Of a DNA stretch of 64,000 bases, positions 1 through 8,703 are shown in pieces. The stretch covers positions 46,726-110,725 of the forward strand of contig JAKLKC010000016.1 of the NCBI GenBank assembly GCA_023150875.1. The letters run 5' to 3'. The notes under the pieces were generated by a model. It was not told the origin of the DNA, did no database searches, and was given only the letters and a program-made list of their open reading frames with translations. The position numbers and the translations under genes are program-made. This DNA comes from Myxococcota bacterium. GTDB lineage: Bacteria > Myxococcota_A > UBA796 > UBA9615 > JAKLKC01. Position 1 is the stretch's first letter, and each line of letters starts with the position of its first letter.

Positions 1-251
1 CTGGTCCGGGAGGAGGCCCGGCCGGACCTGGGCGATAGGGTCCGCTTCGCCCTGCCCTGGGCCGGGAGGGTCGCCGCCAGTCTGGTGGTCGCCGACACTC
101 CCCAGGCGGTGGGCTCCGCCGGCCCCGTCCTCGACGGGGGGTTCAGCCAGGTGGGTGTAGGGCTCGCCCGCGGTCCCGGCCCCGTCGCCGAGGGGGGGCG
201 CCGCGTGGGGGACGGCCTGCTCTGGGTGGTGCTGGTGCTGGCGGGGCGGGA

Positions 252-270
<19 letters not shown>
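1..270 (+). CDS. 3' end of a possible CAP/SCP-domain secreted protein (5' end outside window)
   Basis: Frame 1 is open from the first base to the TAG at 268-270 and gives about 89 C-terminal residues. The segment with [11 protein letters not shown] followed by a hydrophobic [10 protein letters not shown] strand resembles the end of bacterial CAP (SCP/PR1-like) domains, where a GVGVA strand is followed by a final W/V-rich strand. The N-terminal part, including any signal peptide and catalytic-like histidines, lies upstream, so the assignment rests on this short resemblance only. The last 19 bases overlap the 3' end of clpX on the opposite strand, so the two genes converge. It could equally be the end of an unrelated secreted protein. 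Confidence 0.5.
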
Positions 271-1502
<1,232 letters not shown>

Positions 1503-1582
1503 CGCCGCTCCCTGATCGCCCACACCGAGCGGACCCGGGGCCTTGGGAGATCCCTCCCGTCGCCACCGGCTCCCACCTGCTC

Positions 1583-1611
1583 ATGATAGGGCCGGGCCGG
1601 GTGACCGTCAA
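1583..1611 (-). promoter_or_regulatory. Sigma-70-like promoter of clpX
   Basis: On the minus strand the -35 box TTGACG (1611-1606) and the -10 box TATCAT (1588-1583) are separated by exactly 17 bases. The predicted start near 1576 leaves a leader of about 75 bases before the ATG at 1502. The boxes match the housekeeping consensus better than a heat-shock consensus. Read by eye. Confidence 0.65.
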
Positions 1612-1700
1612 CGGGCCTCCCCCCGCGCCGATGTCCGAAAAGTCAACGGCAGCAACGACTTGACGCTTCGGCCCGGCACCGCCCGGAGAGCGTCCCACGG

Positions 1701-1729
1701 TTGGCGAGCGCCCCCGGGGAGCTTATGAT
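1701..1729 (+). promoter_or_regulatory. Sigma-70-like promoter of the dnaJ-like gene
   Basis: TTGGCG (1701-1706) and TATGAT (1724-1729) are 17 bases apart and point toward the dnaJ-like gene. The predicted start near 1736 gives a leader of about 75 bases. With the clpX promoter it forms a compact divergent control region (1503-1809) that holds no other gene. Confidence 0.6.
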
Positions 1730-1809
1730 CCGCCCTCGTACGCCGATGGAGCCGGCAGGGTGCGTCCCGGCCAGCCTCCCCGGACGGACGGGCACGACCC
1801 GGGGGTACG

Positions 1810-2817
1810 GTGGACTACTACGCGATCCTCGGAGTACCGCGGGACGCGGATCCCGAGCGGATCCGGGCCGCGTACCGGCGCGCCGCCCGGCGGGACCACC
1901 CCGACGCTACGGGCGGCGACCCCGCGGCCGAGGCGCGGTTCAAGAGGGTGTGCGAGGCGTACGACGTGCTCTCGGACGCCCACCGGCGCCTCCGCTACGA
2001 CCGTGACTCCGCGGGGGCTCACCCCGGCGACGCCTGGACCGAGCCTCCGCGGACCGGACCGGCCGGCTTCGAGGAGGTGTTCGGCGGCTTCCGCTCCGGT
2101 GTGTACGGCCGCGGGGGGAGCGCCGCGTTCGAGGAGGTGCCCTCCGGGTGGGGGCGGTCCGGCCTCCGGCCGGGGGCCCCCCGCCGCGTCCGGGGGAGGG
2201 ACCGCGAGCTGGAGATGGACCTCGACCTGGTGGGGGTCGCCCGGGGCGGTTCCCGGCGCGTCCAGTTCTCGCGGCTCGCCCCCTGCGTCGCGTGCGGCGC
2301 GTCCGGCGAGGCTCGTGGGATGGCGTGCGGGGACTGCTCCGGGCAGGGCCGCGCCCTCCGCCCCGAGTCGATGGAGGTCCCCTTCCCAGCGGGAGCGAGG
2401 CCCGGTTCCCGACTGGTGGTGGCCGGGATGGGGGACTTCGGACCCCTGGGAGGACCCCCCGGCGACCTCTTCGTGGTGGTGCGGGTCCACCCCCACCCCT
2501 GGTTCCGGACCGAGGACCGGGACGTCTTCCTGAGCCTGCCCCTCACTCCCCACGAGGCGACGGCGGGCTGCCGGCTGCGCGTGCCCACCCTCTACGGCCC
2601 CACCACCGCCAGCGTCCCCGCCGGAGTCCGTCCGGGGCAGCGGCTCCGGCTGAAGGAGAGGGGACTCCCCGATCCCGACGGGGGCCCCTCGGGTCACCAG
2701 TACCTCGAAGTGGAGCTGGTCCTTCCCGAAGATCCCTCCGAGGAGGCGCGGGAGCTGCTCCGCCGCTTCGACGGCCTGACCGGCCACACCCCCCGCCGCG
2801 GCCTCTGGGACCTGTAG
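1810..2817 (+). CDS. DnaJ-like Hsp40 co-chaperone with reduced zinc domain
   Basis: J-domain co-chaperone expected to stimulate an Hsp70 ATPase and deliver clients. The 335-residue product begins with a J domain (about 1-65) containing the catalytic HPD in RRDHPDA. A Gly-rich stretch follows, then a shortened zinc-finger region (about 155-185) with only two cysteine pairs, CVAC and CGDC, instead of the four CxxCxGxG units of classical DnaJ. The C-terminal client-binding beta domains include the conserved PGDLFVVVRVHPH strand. Translation starts at GTG 1810. No dnaK or grpE is adjacent, so this is probably a specialised second J protein rather than the main DnaJ. It diverges from clpX. Confidence 0.85.
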   Translation: MDYYAILGVPRDADPERIRAAYRRAARRDHPDATGGDPAAEARFKRVCEAYDVLSDAHRRLRYDRDSAGAHPGDAWTEPPRTGPAGFEEVFGGFRSGVYGRGGSAAFEEVPSGWGRSGLRPGAPRRVRGRDRELEMDLDLVGVARGGSRRVQFSRLAPCVACGASGEARGMACGDCSGQGRALRPESMEVPFPAGARPGSRLVVAGMGDFGPLGGPPGDLFVVVRVHPHPWFRTEDRDVFLSLPLTPHEATAGCRLRVPTLYGPTTASVPAGVRPGQRLRLKERGLPDPDGGPSGHQYLEVELVLPEDPSEEARELLRRFDGLTGHTPRRGLWDL

Positions 2818-2876
2818 GCGCCCGCCGGATCGCCTATGCTGGTCCTTCGGCCACGGCGCCGGGTGAGGACCCCAGG

Positions 2877-3311
2877 ATGACGACGGACACGCCGAGGCGG
2901 GCCTGGATCGTGAAGTCCGAGCCCGAGGTGTACCCCTGGGCCCAGCTCGTGGCCGACGGCCGCACGGCGTGGAGCGGGGTGCGGAACTTCCAGGCCCGCA
3001 ACTTCCTGCGGGCCATGGGCTCCGGGGATCGGCTGCTCTACTACCACAGCTCCGGCGAGAAGGCCGTCGTCGCGGTCGCCCAGGTGACGCGGGAGCACTA
3101 CCCCGATCCCACCGCCCCCGGCGAGGACTGGAGCGCCGTGGACGTGGTGCCCCTGGTGGCGCTGGCCCGCCCGGTGCCCCTGAAGGAGATCAAGGGCCGC
3201 CCGGAGCTGGCGGGGATCCCCCTGGTCCGCCAGTCCCGCCTGAGCGTGTCGCCCCTGTCCTGGCCCGAGTATGCGCTGATCTGTGAGATGGGGGGGATCG
3301 TCGCGCCCTGA
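2877..3311 (+). CDS. EVE-domain protein
   Basis: The 144-residue protein is a single EVE domain, a PUA-like fold thought to bind modified bases in DNA or RNA. The opening WIVKSEPEVYPW is the family signature, and the motifs GVRNFQARNFLR, GDRLLYYHS and the C-terminal SVSPLSWPEYALI match the family order along its full length. The ATG at 2877 follows a GAGGA sequence. The gene ends three bases before the convergent stop of lon. EVE proteins occur both as housekeeping genes and in defence loci; nothing here indicates which. Confidence 0.88.
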   Translation: MTTDTPRRAWIVKSEPEVYPWAQLVADGRTAWSGVRNFQARNFLRAMGSGDRLLYYHSSGEKAVVAVAQVTREHYPDPTAPGEDWSAVDVVPLVALARPVPLKEIKGRPELAGIPLVRQSRLSVSPLSWPEYALICEMGGIVAP

Positions 3312-3314
3312 TCG

Positions 3315-5699
3315 TCACGCCGACGCCGGGGCTGGCTCGGCCCCCGTCTCCGGCGCCCGGACGGTCGACGCCTCGGGGCGGCCGCCCCGGAAGGCGACGT
3401 CCAGCACCCCGTCGATGGTCTCGACGAAGGTGTACGCCATCTCGACCCGGAGGGGCTCGGGGATGTCCAGGAGGTCCTTCTCGTTCTGGCGCGGGAGGAT
3501 CACGGTGCGGATCCCCGCCCTCCGGGCCGCCAGCACCTTCTCCTTGATGCCGCCCACGGGCAGCACCTTGCCCCGAAGGGTGATCTCCCCCGTCATCGCC
3601 ACGTCGTCCCGCACCAAGCGCCCGGTCAGCAGGCTGACGAGGGCCACCGTCAGGGTCACCCCCGCGGACGGACCGTCCTTGGGGATGGCGCCCGCGGGGA
3701 TGTGGACGTGGAGGTCCTGGTTCTTGAAGAACTCCGGGTCGATCCCGAAGTCCCGGGCCTTGCTCCGGATGTAGGAGAGGGCGGTCTCGGCGGACTCCTT
3801 CATCACCTCCCCGAGCTGGCCGGTGACCCGGAAGGACTTGCCACCCTCCATGCGGGTCGCCTCGATGAACAGGATCTCGCCGCCGGCGGGCGTCCAGGCG
3901 AGGCCCACCGCGACCCCGGGGACGTCCGTGCGTTCGGCGATCTCCGGGAAGAAGCGTCGCGGTCCCAGCAGGCCGACGAGGTCTTGCCCCCGGACCTCCT
4001 TTCGGAAGGGCTCGTCCTTGGCGACCTTCCGGGCGATCTTCCGGCACACCGCCGCGATCTGCCTCTCCAGGTCCCGGACCCCCGCCTCCATGGTGTAGGA
4101 GCGGATGATCTCCTGCACCGCGTCGTCGGCCAGGCGGAGCTGCCCCCGCTTGAGGCCGTTCTCGCGGATCTGCTTGGCCACCAGGTGGCCGCGGGCGATC
4201 TCCAGCTTCTCTTCCTCGATGTAGCCCGGGAGCTCGATGACCTCCAGGCGGTCCTTGAGGGCGGAGGGCACCGTCTCGGTCACGTTGGCGGTGCAGATGA
4301 ACATGACCCGCGAGAGGTCGAAGGGAACGTCGAGGTAGTGGTCGACGAAGGAGTTGTTCTGCTCCGGGTCCAGGGCCTCCAGCAGGGCCGACGCCGGGTC
4401 CCCCCGGAAGTCGGTGCCCACCTTGTCCAGCTCGTCCAGCACGATCACCGGGTTGCGGGTCCCCACCCGCCGGATCGCCTGGATGATCCTCCCCGGCAGG
4501 GCCCCGATGTACGTGCGCCGGTGGCCCCGGATCTCGCTCTCGTCCTTCACGCCCCCCAGGGCGATCCGGGCGAACTTGCGCTTGAGGGCGCGGGCGATGG
4601 AGCGTCCCAGGGACGTCTTGCCCACCCCCGGAGGGCCCACGAAGCACAGGATGGGACCCTTCATGTCGGGCTTGAGGCGCCTCACGGCGAGGTACTCGAA
4701 GATCCTCTCCTTCACCTTCTCGAGGCCGCTGTGGTCCTCGTTCAGGATCGCCTCGACCCGGGCCATGTCGGTGCGGTCCCGGGTCTCCTTGTGCCACGGC
4801 ATCGAAGCCAGCCAGTCGAGGTAGGTGCGGCTGACGGTGTACTCGGCGGCCTCGGGGTGCATCCGCGCCATGCGCTCCACCTCCCGGAGCGCCTCCCGCG
4901 TCGCCTCCTCGGGCATCCGCGCCTTCTCGATCCGCTTGCGGAACTCGTCGACCTCGCTCGCCGTGGAGTCGATCTCCCCGAGTTCCCCCCGGATCACCCG
5001 GAGCTGCTCCTTCAGGTAGTACTCCCGCTGGTTCCGGTCCATGGCGGTCTGGACCTGGCGGTGGATGTCCCCGTGGAGCTCGGCGACGGAGCGCTCTCGG
5101 GCGCACAGGCGCAGCACCCGCTTGAGCCGCGCCGCCACGTCGGCCTCGGCGATCAGCTCCAGGGCTTCCCCGGGCTTGAGGGGGAGGTTGCCCGCGACGT
5201 AGTCCGCGACCCGCGCCGGGTCCTCCAGGCGGGCGATCACCGTCTCGAGCTCCGGGGGCAGGTTGGGGGCCGTGCCGAAGTAGCGGCGGAACTCGTCCCG
5301 TACCGCCTCCGTCAGCGCGGCCACCTCGGCGGCGTCCCCCACCGCCTCGGGGACGACCTGGTAGCGGACCCGCAGGAAGGGGCGGCGGGCGACGGCCTCC
5401 ACGACGCGGGCGCGGGCGACCCCCTCCACGAGCACCCGGAACGAGCCGTCGGGGAAGCGCAGGGCCCGGAGCACCCGTCCCAGGGTGGCCGCCCCATGGA
5501 GCTGCTCGACCCCCGGCTCCTCGATCTCGGGGTCCTTCTGGGTCGCGAACAGCACCTCGGCGCCCTCGCCGCCGCTCCGGCCGATCACCTTCAGCGACGG
5601 GGCTCGCTCCACGAGGATGGGGGCGATCATGCCGGGAAAGAGCACCATGTCGCGCATCGGCAGTACCGGCGCGACGGAGACGGTCTTCTCGGAGGTCAT
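3315..5699 (-). CDS. lon: Lon, ATP-dependent serine protease
   Basis: Cytoplasmic AAA+ protease that degrades misfolded and regulatory proteins. The 794-residue product has the N-terminal LON substrate domain (1 to about 200), a coiled linker, an AAA+ module with GPPGVGKTS and VIVLDELDKVG, and the C-terminal protease with the Ser-Lys dyad Ser678 (KDGPSAG) and Lys721 (GGIKEKV). Length is normal for LonA. ATG 5699 is preferred because AGGA lies five bases upstream and the conserved VLPMRDMVLFPGM block starts shortly after; upstream in-frame starts would overlap htrA. It lies 64 bases downstream of the HtrA-type gene on the same strand, so the two may be cotranscribed. Confidence 0.97.
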   Translation of the reverse strand: MTSEKTVSVAPVLPMRDMVLFPGMIAPILVERAPSLKVIGRSGGEGAEVLFATQKDPEIEEPGVEQLHGAATLGRVLRALRFPDGSFRVLVEGVARARVVEAVARRPFLRVRYQVVPEAVGDAAEVAALTEAVRDEFRRYFGTAPNLPPELETVIARLEDPARVADYVAGNLPLKPGEALELIAEADVAARLKRVLRLCARERSVAELHGDIHRQVQTAMDRNQREYYLKEQLRVIRGELGEIDSTASEVDEFRKRIEKARMPEEATREALREVERMARMHPEAAEYTVSRTYLDWLASMPWHKETRDRTDMARVEAILNEDHSGLEKVKERIFEYLAVRRLKPDMKGPILCFVGPPGVGKTSLGRSIARALKRKFARIALGGVKDESEIRGHRRTYIGALPGRIIQAIRRVGTRNPVIVLDELDKVGTDFRGDPASALLEALDPEQNNSFVDHYLDVPFDLSRVMFICTANVTETVPSALKDRLEVIELPGYIEEEKLEIARGHLVAKQIRENGLKRGQLRLADDAVQEIIRSYTMEAGVRDLERQIAAVCRKIARKVAKDEPFRKEVRGQDLVGLLGPRRFFPEIAERTDVPGVAVGLAWTPAGGEILFIEATRMEGGKSFRVTGQLGEVMKESAETALSYIRSKARDFGIDPEFFKNQDLHVHIPAGAIPKDGPSAGVTLTVALVSLLTGRLVRDDVAMTGEITLRGKVLPVGGIKEKVLAARRAGIRTVILPRQNEKDLLDIPEPLRVEMAYTFVETIDGVLDVAFRGGRPEASTVRAPETGAEPAPASA

Positions 5700-5763
5700 C
5701 GGGTTCCTCTTCGGACGGGGCGTGCGGAGACATCCGCCGGCCGGGGCCGGCGCGGCGCGCCCA

Positions 5764-7167
5764 TCATACGAACTGCTGGATGAAGGTGCGCCCTCTGAGG
5801 AGGGTGACGGCGTGACGGCCCGGCAGATCGAGCATCTGCGCGACGGCCGCGGGGGTGGTGGCGTCGGCGTCACCGACCCGCAGGATCACGTCGCCGGCCT
5901 GGAGGCGCCCCTCGGCCCGTCCGCCTCGGCCGACCTCGGTGACCACGACCCCGCCGCCGAGTCCGATGCGGGCGAGGGAGTCCTGGAGGTCGTCGGGGGT
6001 GGGCTCGAGGCGGATCCCCACCGCCTCGGACACCGCCGGCCGCCTGGCCAGCTCCTCGGGATCCCCGAGGCTGGCGATCAGGACATGCCCCTTGCCGTCC
6101 CGGAGCAACTCGATCTCGACGGGCGCCCCCACCGCGTACAGTCCCAAGGCCCTCGCCGCGGCGTCCGCGTCGTTCACCGCCGTCCCCCCGAGGCGGAGCA
6201 GGACGTCGCCGGGTCGGATCCCCGCACGGGCGGCGGGGGAGTCGTCCAGCACGTCGGTGATGGGGACTCCCGCCGGGACTCCCGGGGGCCGGGTGAGGCC
6301 GAAGGTCACCCCGAGGTAGCCCCGGGAGAACCTCCCGTGCTTCTCCAGGACCTCCACGATCCGGGCGATCACGTTCGAGGGGATGGAGAACGCCAGCCCC
6401 TGCCCGTTCGCCTGGACGAGGGTGTTCATGCCGATCACCTCCCCCGCCATGTTGAACAGGGGGCCGCCACTGTTCCCGGGGTTGATGGCGGTGTCGGTCT
6501 GGATGAAGTCGTCGGGTCCCTGGCGGAATCCCAGGGCGCGCCCCTTGTAGCTGACGATGCCCGTGGTCAGGGAGTGGCCGAGGCCGAAGGGGTTGCCGAT
6601 GGCGAAGACCTGGTCGCCCACCTGCACGCGGTCGGAGTCCCCGAGGACCACGGGCTGGAGCCCCGCCGCGCCCTCGATCCTCAGGAGCGCGATGTCGGTC
6701 TCCTCGTCGGCGCCCACCACCGTCGCGGGGTGCTGGCTGCCGTCAGCGAGCTGGACGAAGACCCGGGCGGCGTGGTCGGTGACGTGGTGGTTGGTGAGCA
6801 CCGAGCCGCCGGCGTCCAGCAGCAGCCCCGATCCCCGACTCTCCCGAGTCTCCTCGGGCACGTCCACCTGGGGTCGGCCCGTGAAGGGGTTCCAGGAGCG
6901 CCGGGGCCTGCCCCGGAAGACCTGGACGGTGGCGATGTTCACGACCGAGGGCTTGAGGCGCCGGTAGAGGTCGGTGAGGGGAGCGGGAGGGGGGAGGGGA
7001 TCGCCGGGCAGGGCCGCGGGACGGATGAGCCCCGGACCCGCCGATCCGGAGTCGGAGCCGCGCCCTCCGTCCGCGCCGTCCAGGGCCAGCCGGTACATCC
7101 ACGGCGACGCCCAGATCCCGGCGACGAAGCACAGGACGCCGATCAGGAAGACCCAATGTCGCGGCAT
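5764..7167 (-). CDS. HtrA/DegP-type serine protease with two PDZ domains
   Basis: Envelope protease or chaperone of the trypsin-like S1C family. The 467-residue protein starts with an uncleaved signal-anchor (about 4-27). The protease domain has all three catalytic residues visible: His in LTNHHVTDHA, Asp in DEETDIALLRI and Ser in GNSGGPLFN. Two PDZ domains follow, one near 270-350 (GYLGVTFGL and SPAARAGIRPGD) and one near 370-460 (RLQAGDVILRVGD). The ATG at 7167 lies only 18 bases from the edge of an inverted-repeat element, so its promoter and leader must lie at least partly inside that element. It sits upstream of lon on the same strand. Confidence 0.94.
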   Translation of the reverse strand: MPRHWVFLIGVLCFVAGIWASPWMYRLALDGADGGRGSDSGSAGPGLIRPAALPGDPLPPPAPLTDLYRRLKPSVVNIATVQVFRGRPRRSWNPFTGRPQVDVPEETRESRGSGLLLDAGGSVLTNHHVTDHAARVFVQLADGSQHPATVVGADEETDIALLRIEGAAGLQPVVLGDSDRVQVGDQVFAIGNPFGLGHSLTTGIVSYKGRALGFRQGPDDFIQTDTAINPGNSGGPLFNMAGEVIGMNTLVQANGQGLAFSIPSNVIARIVEVLEKHGRFSRGYLGVTFGLTRPPGVPAGVPITDVLDDSPAARAGIRPGDVLLRLGGTAVNDADAAARALGLYAVGAPVEIELLRDGKGHVLIASLGDPEELARRPAVSEAVGIRLEPTPDDLQDSLARIGLGGGVVVTEVGRGGRAEGRLQAGDVILRVGDADATTPAAVAQMLDLPGRHAVTLLRGRTFIQQFV

Positions 7168-7185
7168 TCGCCTGGCCCGGCATCA

Positions 7186-7367
7186 AGGGCCCCTTCCACA
7201 ACCCCGCACCTGCTGCGGCGAACGATGCGGGGCGGCTGCGGCGTCGCTGCACCCCACTTCTCCTGCGACGTACTGTCCAGTACGCCTCGGAGGAGCGGGG
7301 CCCCGCTCCTTGCATCCACCTCCGCCTCACTCGCCTCGCGACGGTGCCAGGTCGTGAAAGGGGCCCT
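7186..7367. repeat. 182-bp element with 25-bp imperfect terminal inverted repeats and internal palindromes (MITE-like)
   Basis: The ends 7186-7210 and 7343-7367 are inverted repeats matching at 21 of 25 positions, both starting AGGGCCCCTT. Inside are the hairpin GTACT-gtcc-AGTAC (7270-7283), embedded in a longer imperfect dyad, and a perfect 20-bp palindrome at 7291-7310 centred on GGGGCCCC. No protein-coding gene is apparent. Size, terminal repeats and internal dyads fit a miniature inverted-repeat element or a dispersed intergenic repeat. The rest of the 510-bp gap between htrA and rpoH (7368-7605) shows nothing recognisable. Confidence 0.7.
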
Positions 7368-7605
7368 AAAGGTTCGAAGCTGCTACCGCTTGGGCGGGTT
7401 GTCAAGGGCCGCGGCCCCGGATGCCACGCGGCGGGCCCCGGCGCGAAAGGACGCACCCGTGGCGCCGAAAGGGACTCCGGGCCGGTCGAGCGGGCGATCC
7501 CTCATCGGAGGGAACCCGGCTTGCCGTCGCGGAGTCCCAGTGTTCGGCGAGCCGGTCGGACCGGGCGTCGGGATGCCCGCGCCCCCGGAGCGCCACGTGT
7601 AGGGA

Positions 7606-7623
7606 GGGTGTCCGTGGACACCC
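7606..7623. promoter_or_regulatory. Perfect 8-bp dyad upstream of rpoH
   Basis: GGGTGTCC and GGACACCC are perfect inverted repeats separated by two bases, about 55 bases before the rpoH start codon. They could be a repressor operator or an RNA hairpin in the leader. I could not find a convincing -35/-10 pair around it. Confidence 0.4.
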
Positions 7624-7677
7624 TTCAGAAGGAATAGCCGGAACCACCCGTCGGTTAGCAGCCTCGGAGGACTCGCG

Positions 7678-8571
7678 ATGACGGCGCCGATCCCCATGTC
7701 CCCCTCCCCGCGGCCGGCCCCCCAGGGTCCGCGGCGGGAGGTGAGGGGGAGCGACTCCATCCGTGCCTACATGGACCAGGTGCGGCGGGTGCCCCTGCTC
7801 ACCCGCGAGCAGGAGGTCGAATTGGCGATCCGCCACCGGGACTGCGGGGATCCCGGCGCGGCCCGGCGGCTGGTGGACGCCAACCTGCGCTTCGTGGTGC
7901 GGGTGGCCCTGGGCTACCGGCGCTACGGCGTGCCCCTCCCCGACCTGATCCAGGAGGGGAACCTCGGCCTGATCCAGGCGGTGGAGCGGTTCGATCCGAC
8001 GCGGGGGATCCGCCTGATCTCCTACGCGGTGTGGTGGATCCGGGCCTACATCCAGTCCGCGGTGCTCCGCTCGTGGTCCGTGGTCCGGGTGGGCACCACC
8101 CACACCCAGAGGCGCCTCTTCTACCGTCTGCCGTCGGAGGCGGCGGCGGCGGTGGCGGGGGGCGGTACCGCCGGTGGAGCGGAGGAGCTGGCGGAGCGGC
8201 TGGGGGTCCCCCCGCGGGAGGTCCGCGACATGCAGCGGCGCCTGGCTGGCCGGGACGTGTCCCTGGACGCGCCCGTCGACGACGACCGGGGCTTCTCGCC
8301 CATGGACCGCCTCGCCGACGGCGGGCAGGACCCCGAGACCGAGGCCGCGGACGCCCAGGACCGGGCGGCGAGGCGCGATCGGCTCCGGGACGCCCTGGGC
8401 TGCCTTCCCGCCCGGGAGCGGGCCATCGTCGAGCAGCGTCACCTCGCCGAGGAGCCCCGGACCCTCGCCCAGCTCGGCGAGGATCTCGGACTTTCCCGGG
8501 AGAGGGTGAGGCAGCTCGAGTGCGCCGCCCTCGTCAAGCTCCGCAGAGCCCTGTTCGCCGACGCAGCCTGA
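7678..8571 (+). CDS. rpoH: RpoH-type heat-shock sigma factor (sigma-32 group)
   Basis: RNA polymerase sigma-70 family factor of 297 residues without region 1.1. Region 1.2 (SIRAYMDQVRRVPLLTREQE), region 2 (LRFVVRVALGYRRYGVPLPDLIQEGNLGLIQ, split here by conserved turns) and region 4 with its helix-turn-helix (LGLSRERVRQLE) are present. The segment RSWSVVRVGTT followed by QRRLFYRL matches the RpoH-specific region 2.4 and the RpoH box that distinguish sigma-32 from primary sigma factors. GGAGGA lies seven bases before the ATG. A low-complexity Ala/Gly insert follows the RpoH box. Its neighbours clpX, lon, htrA and a J-protein gene are the classes of genes that RpoH controls elsewhere. Confidence 0.88.
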   Translation: MTAPIPMSPSPRPAPQGPRREVRGSDSIRAYMDQVRRVPLLTREQEVELAIRHRDCGDPGAARRLVDANLRFVVRVALGYRRYGVPLPDLIQEGNLGLIQAVERFDPTRGIRLISYAVWWIRAYIQSAVLRSWSVVRVGTTHTQRRLFYRLPSEAAAAVAGGGTAGGAEELAERLGVPPREVRDMQRRLAGRDVSLDAPVDDDRGFSPMDRLADGGQDPETEAADAQDRAARRDRLRDALGCLPARERAIVEQRHLAEEPRTLAQLGEDLGLSRERVRQLECAALVKLRRALFADAA

Positions 8572-8703
8572 GGTCCTCCGCCCCGGCGTCACGCTCGTCC
8601 CGGGCTGGCGCGGGGATCCGCCAGGCCGTACACTCAACCGGAGCGCCCCCCCCAAAGCCACAGCGCCCCCCGGTCTCCCCCCGGGGGGCGGGAGCCAGTC
8701 CGC

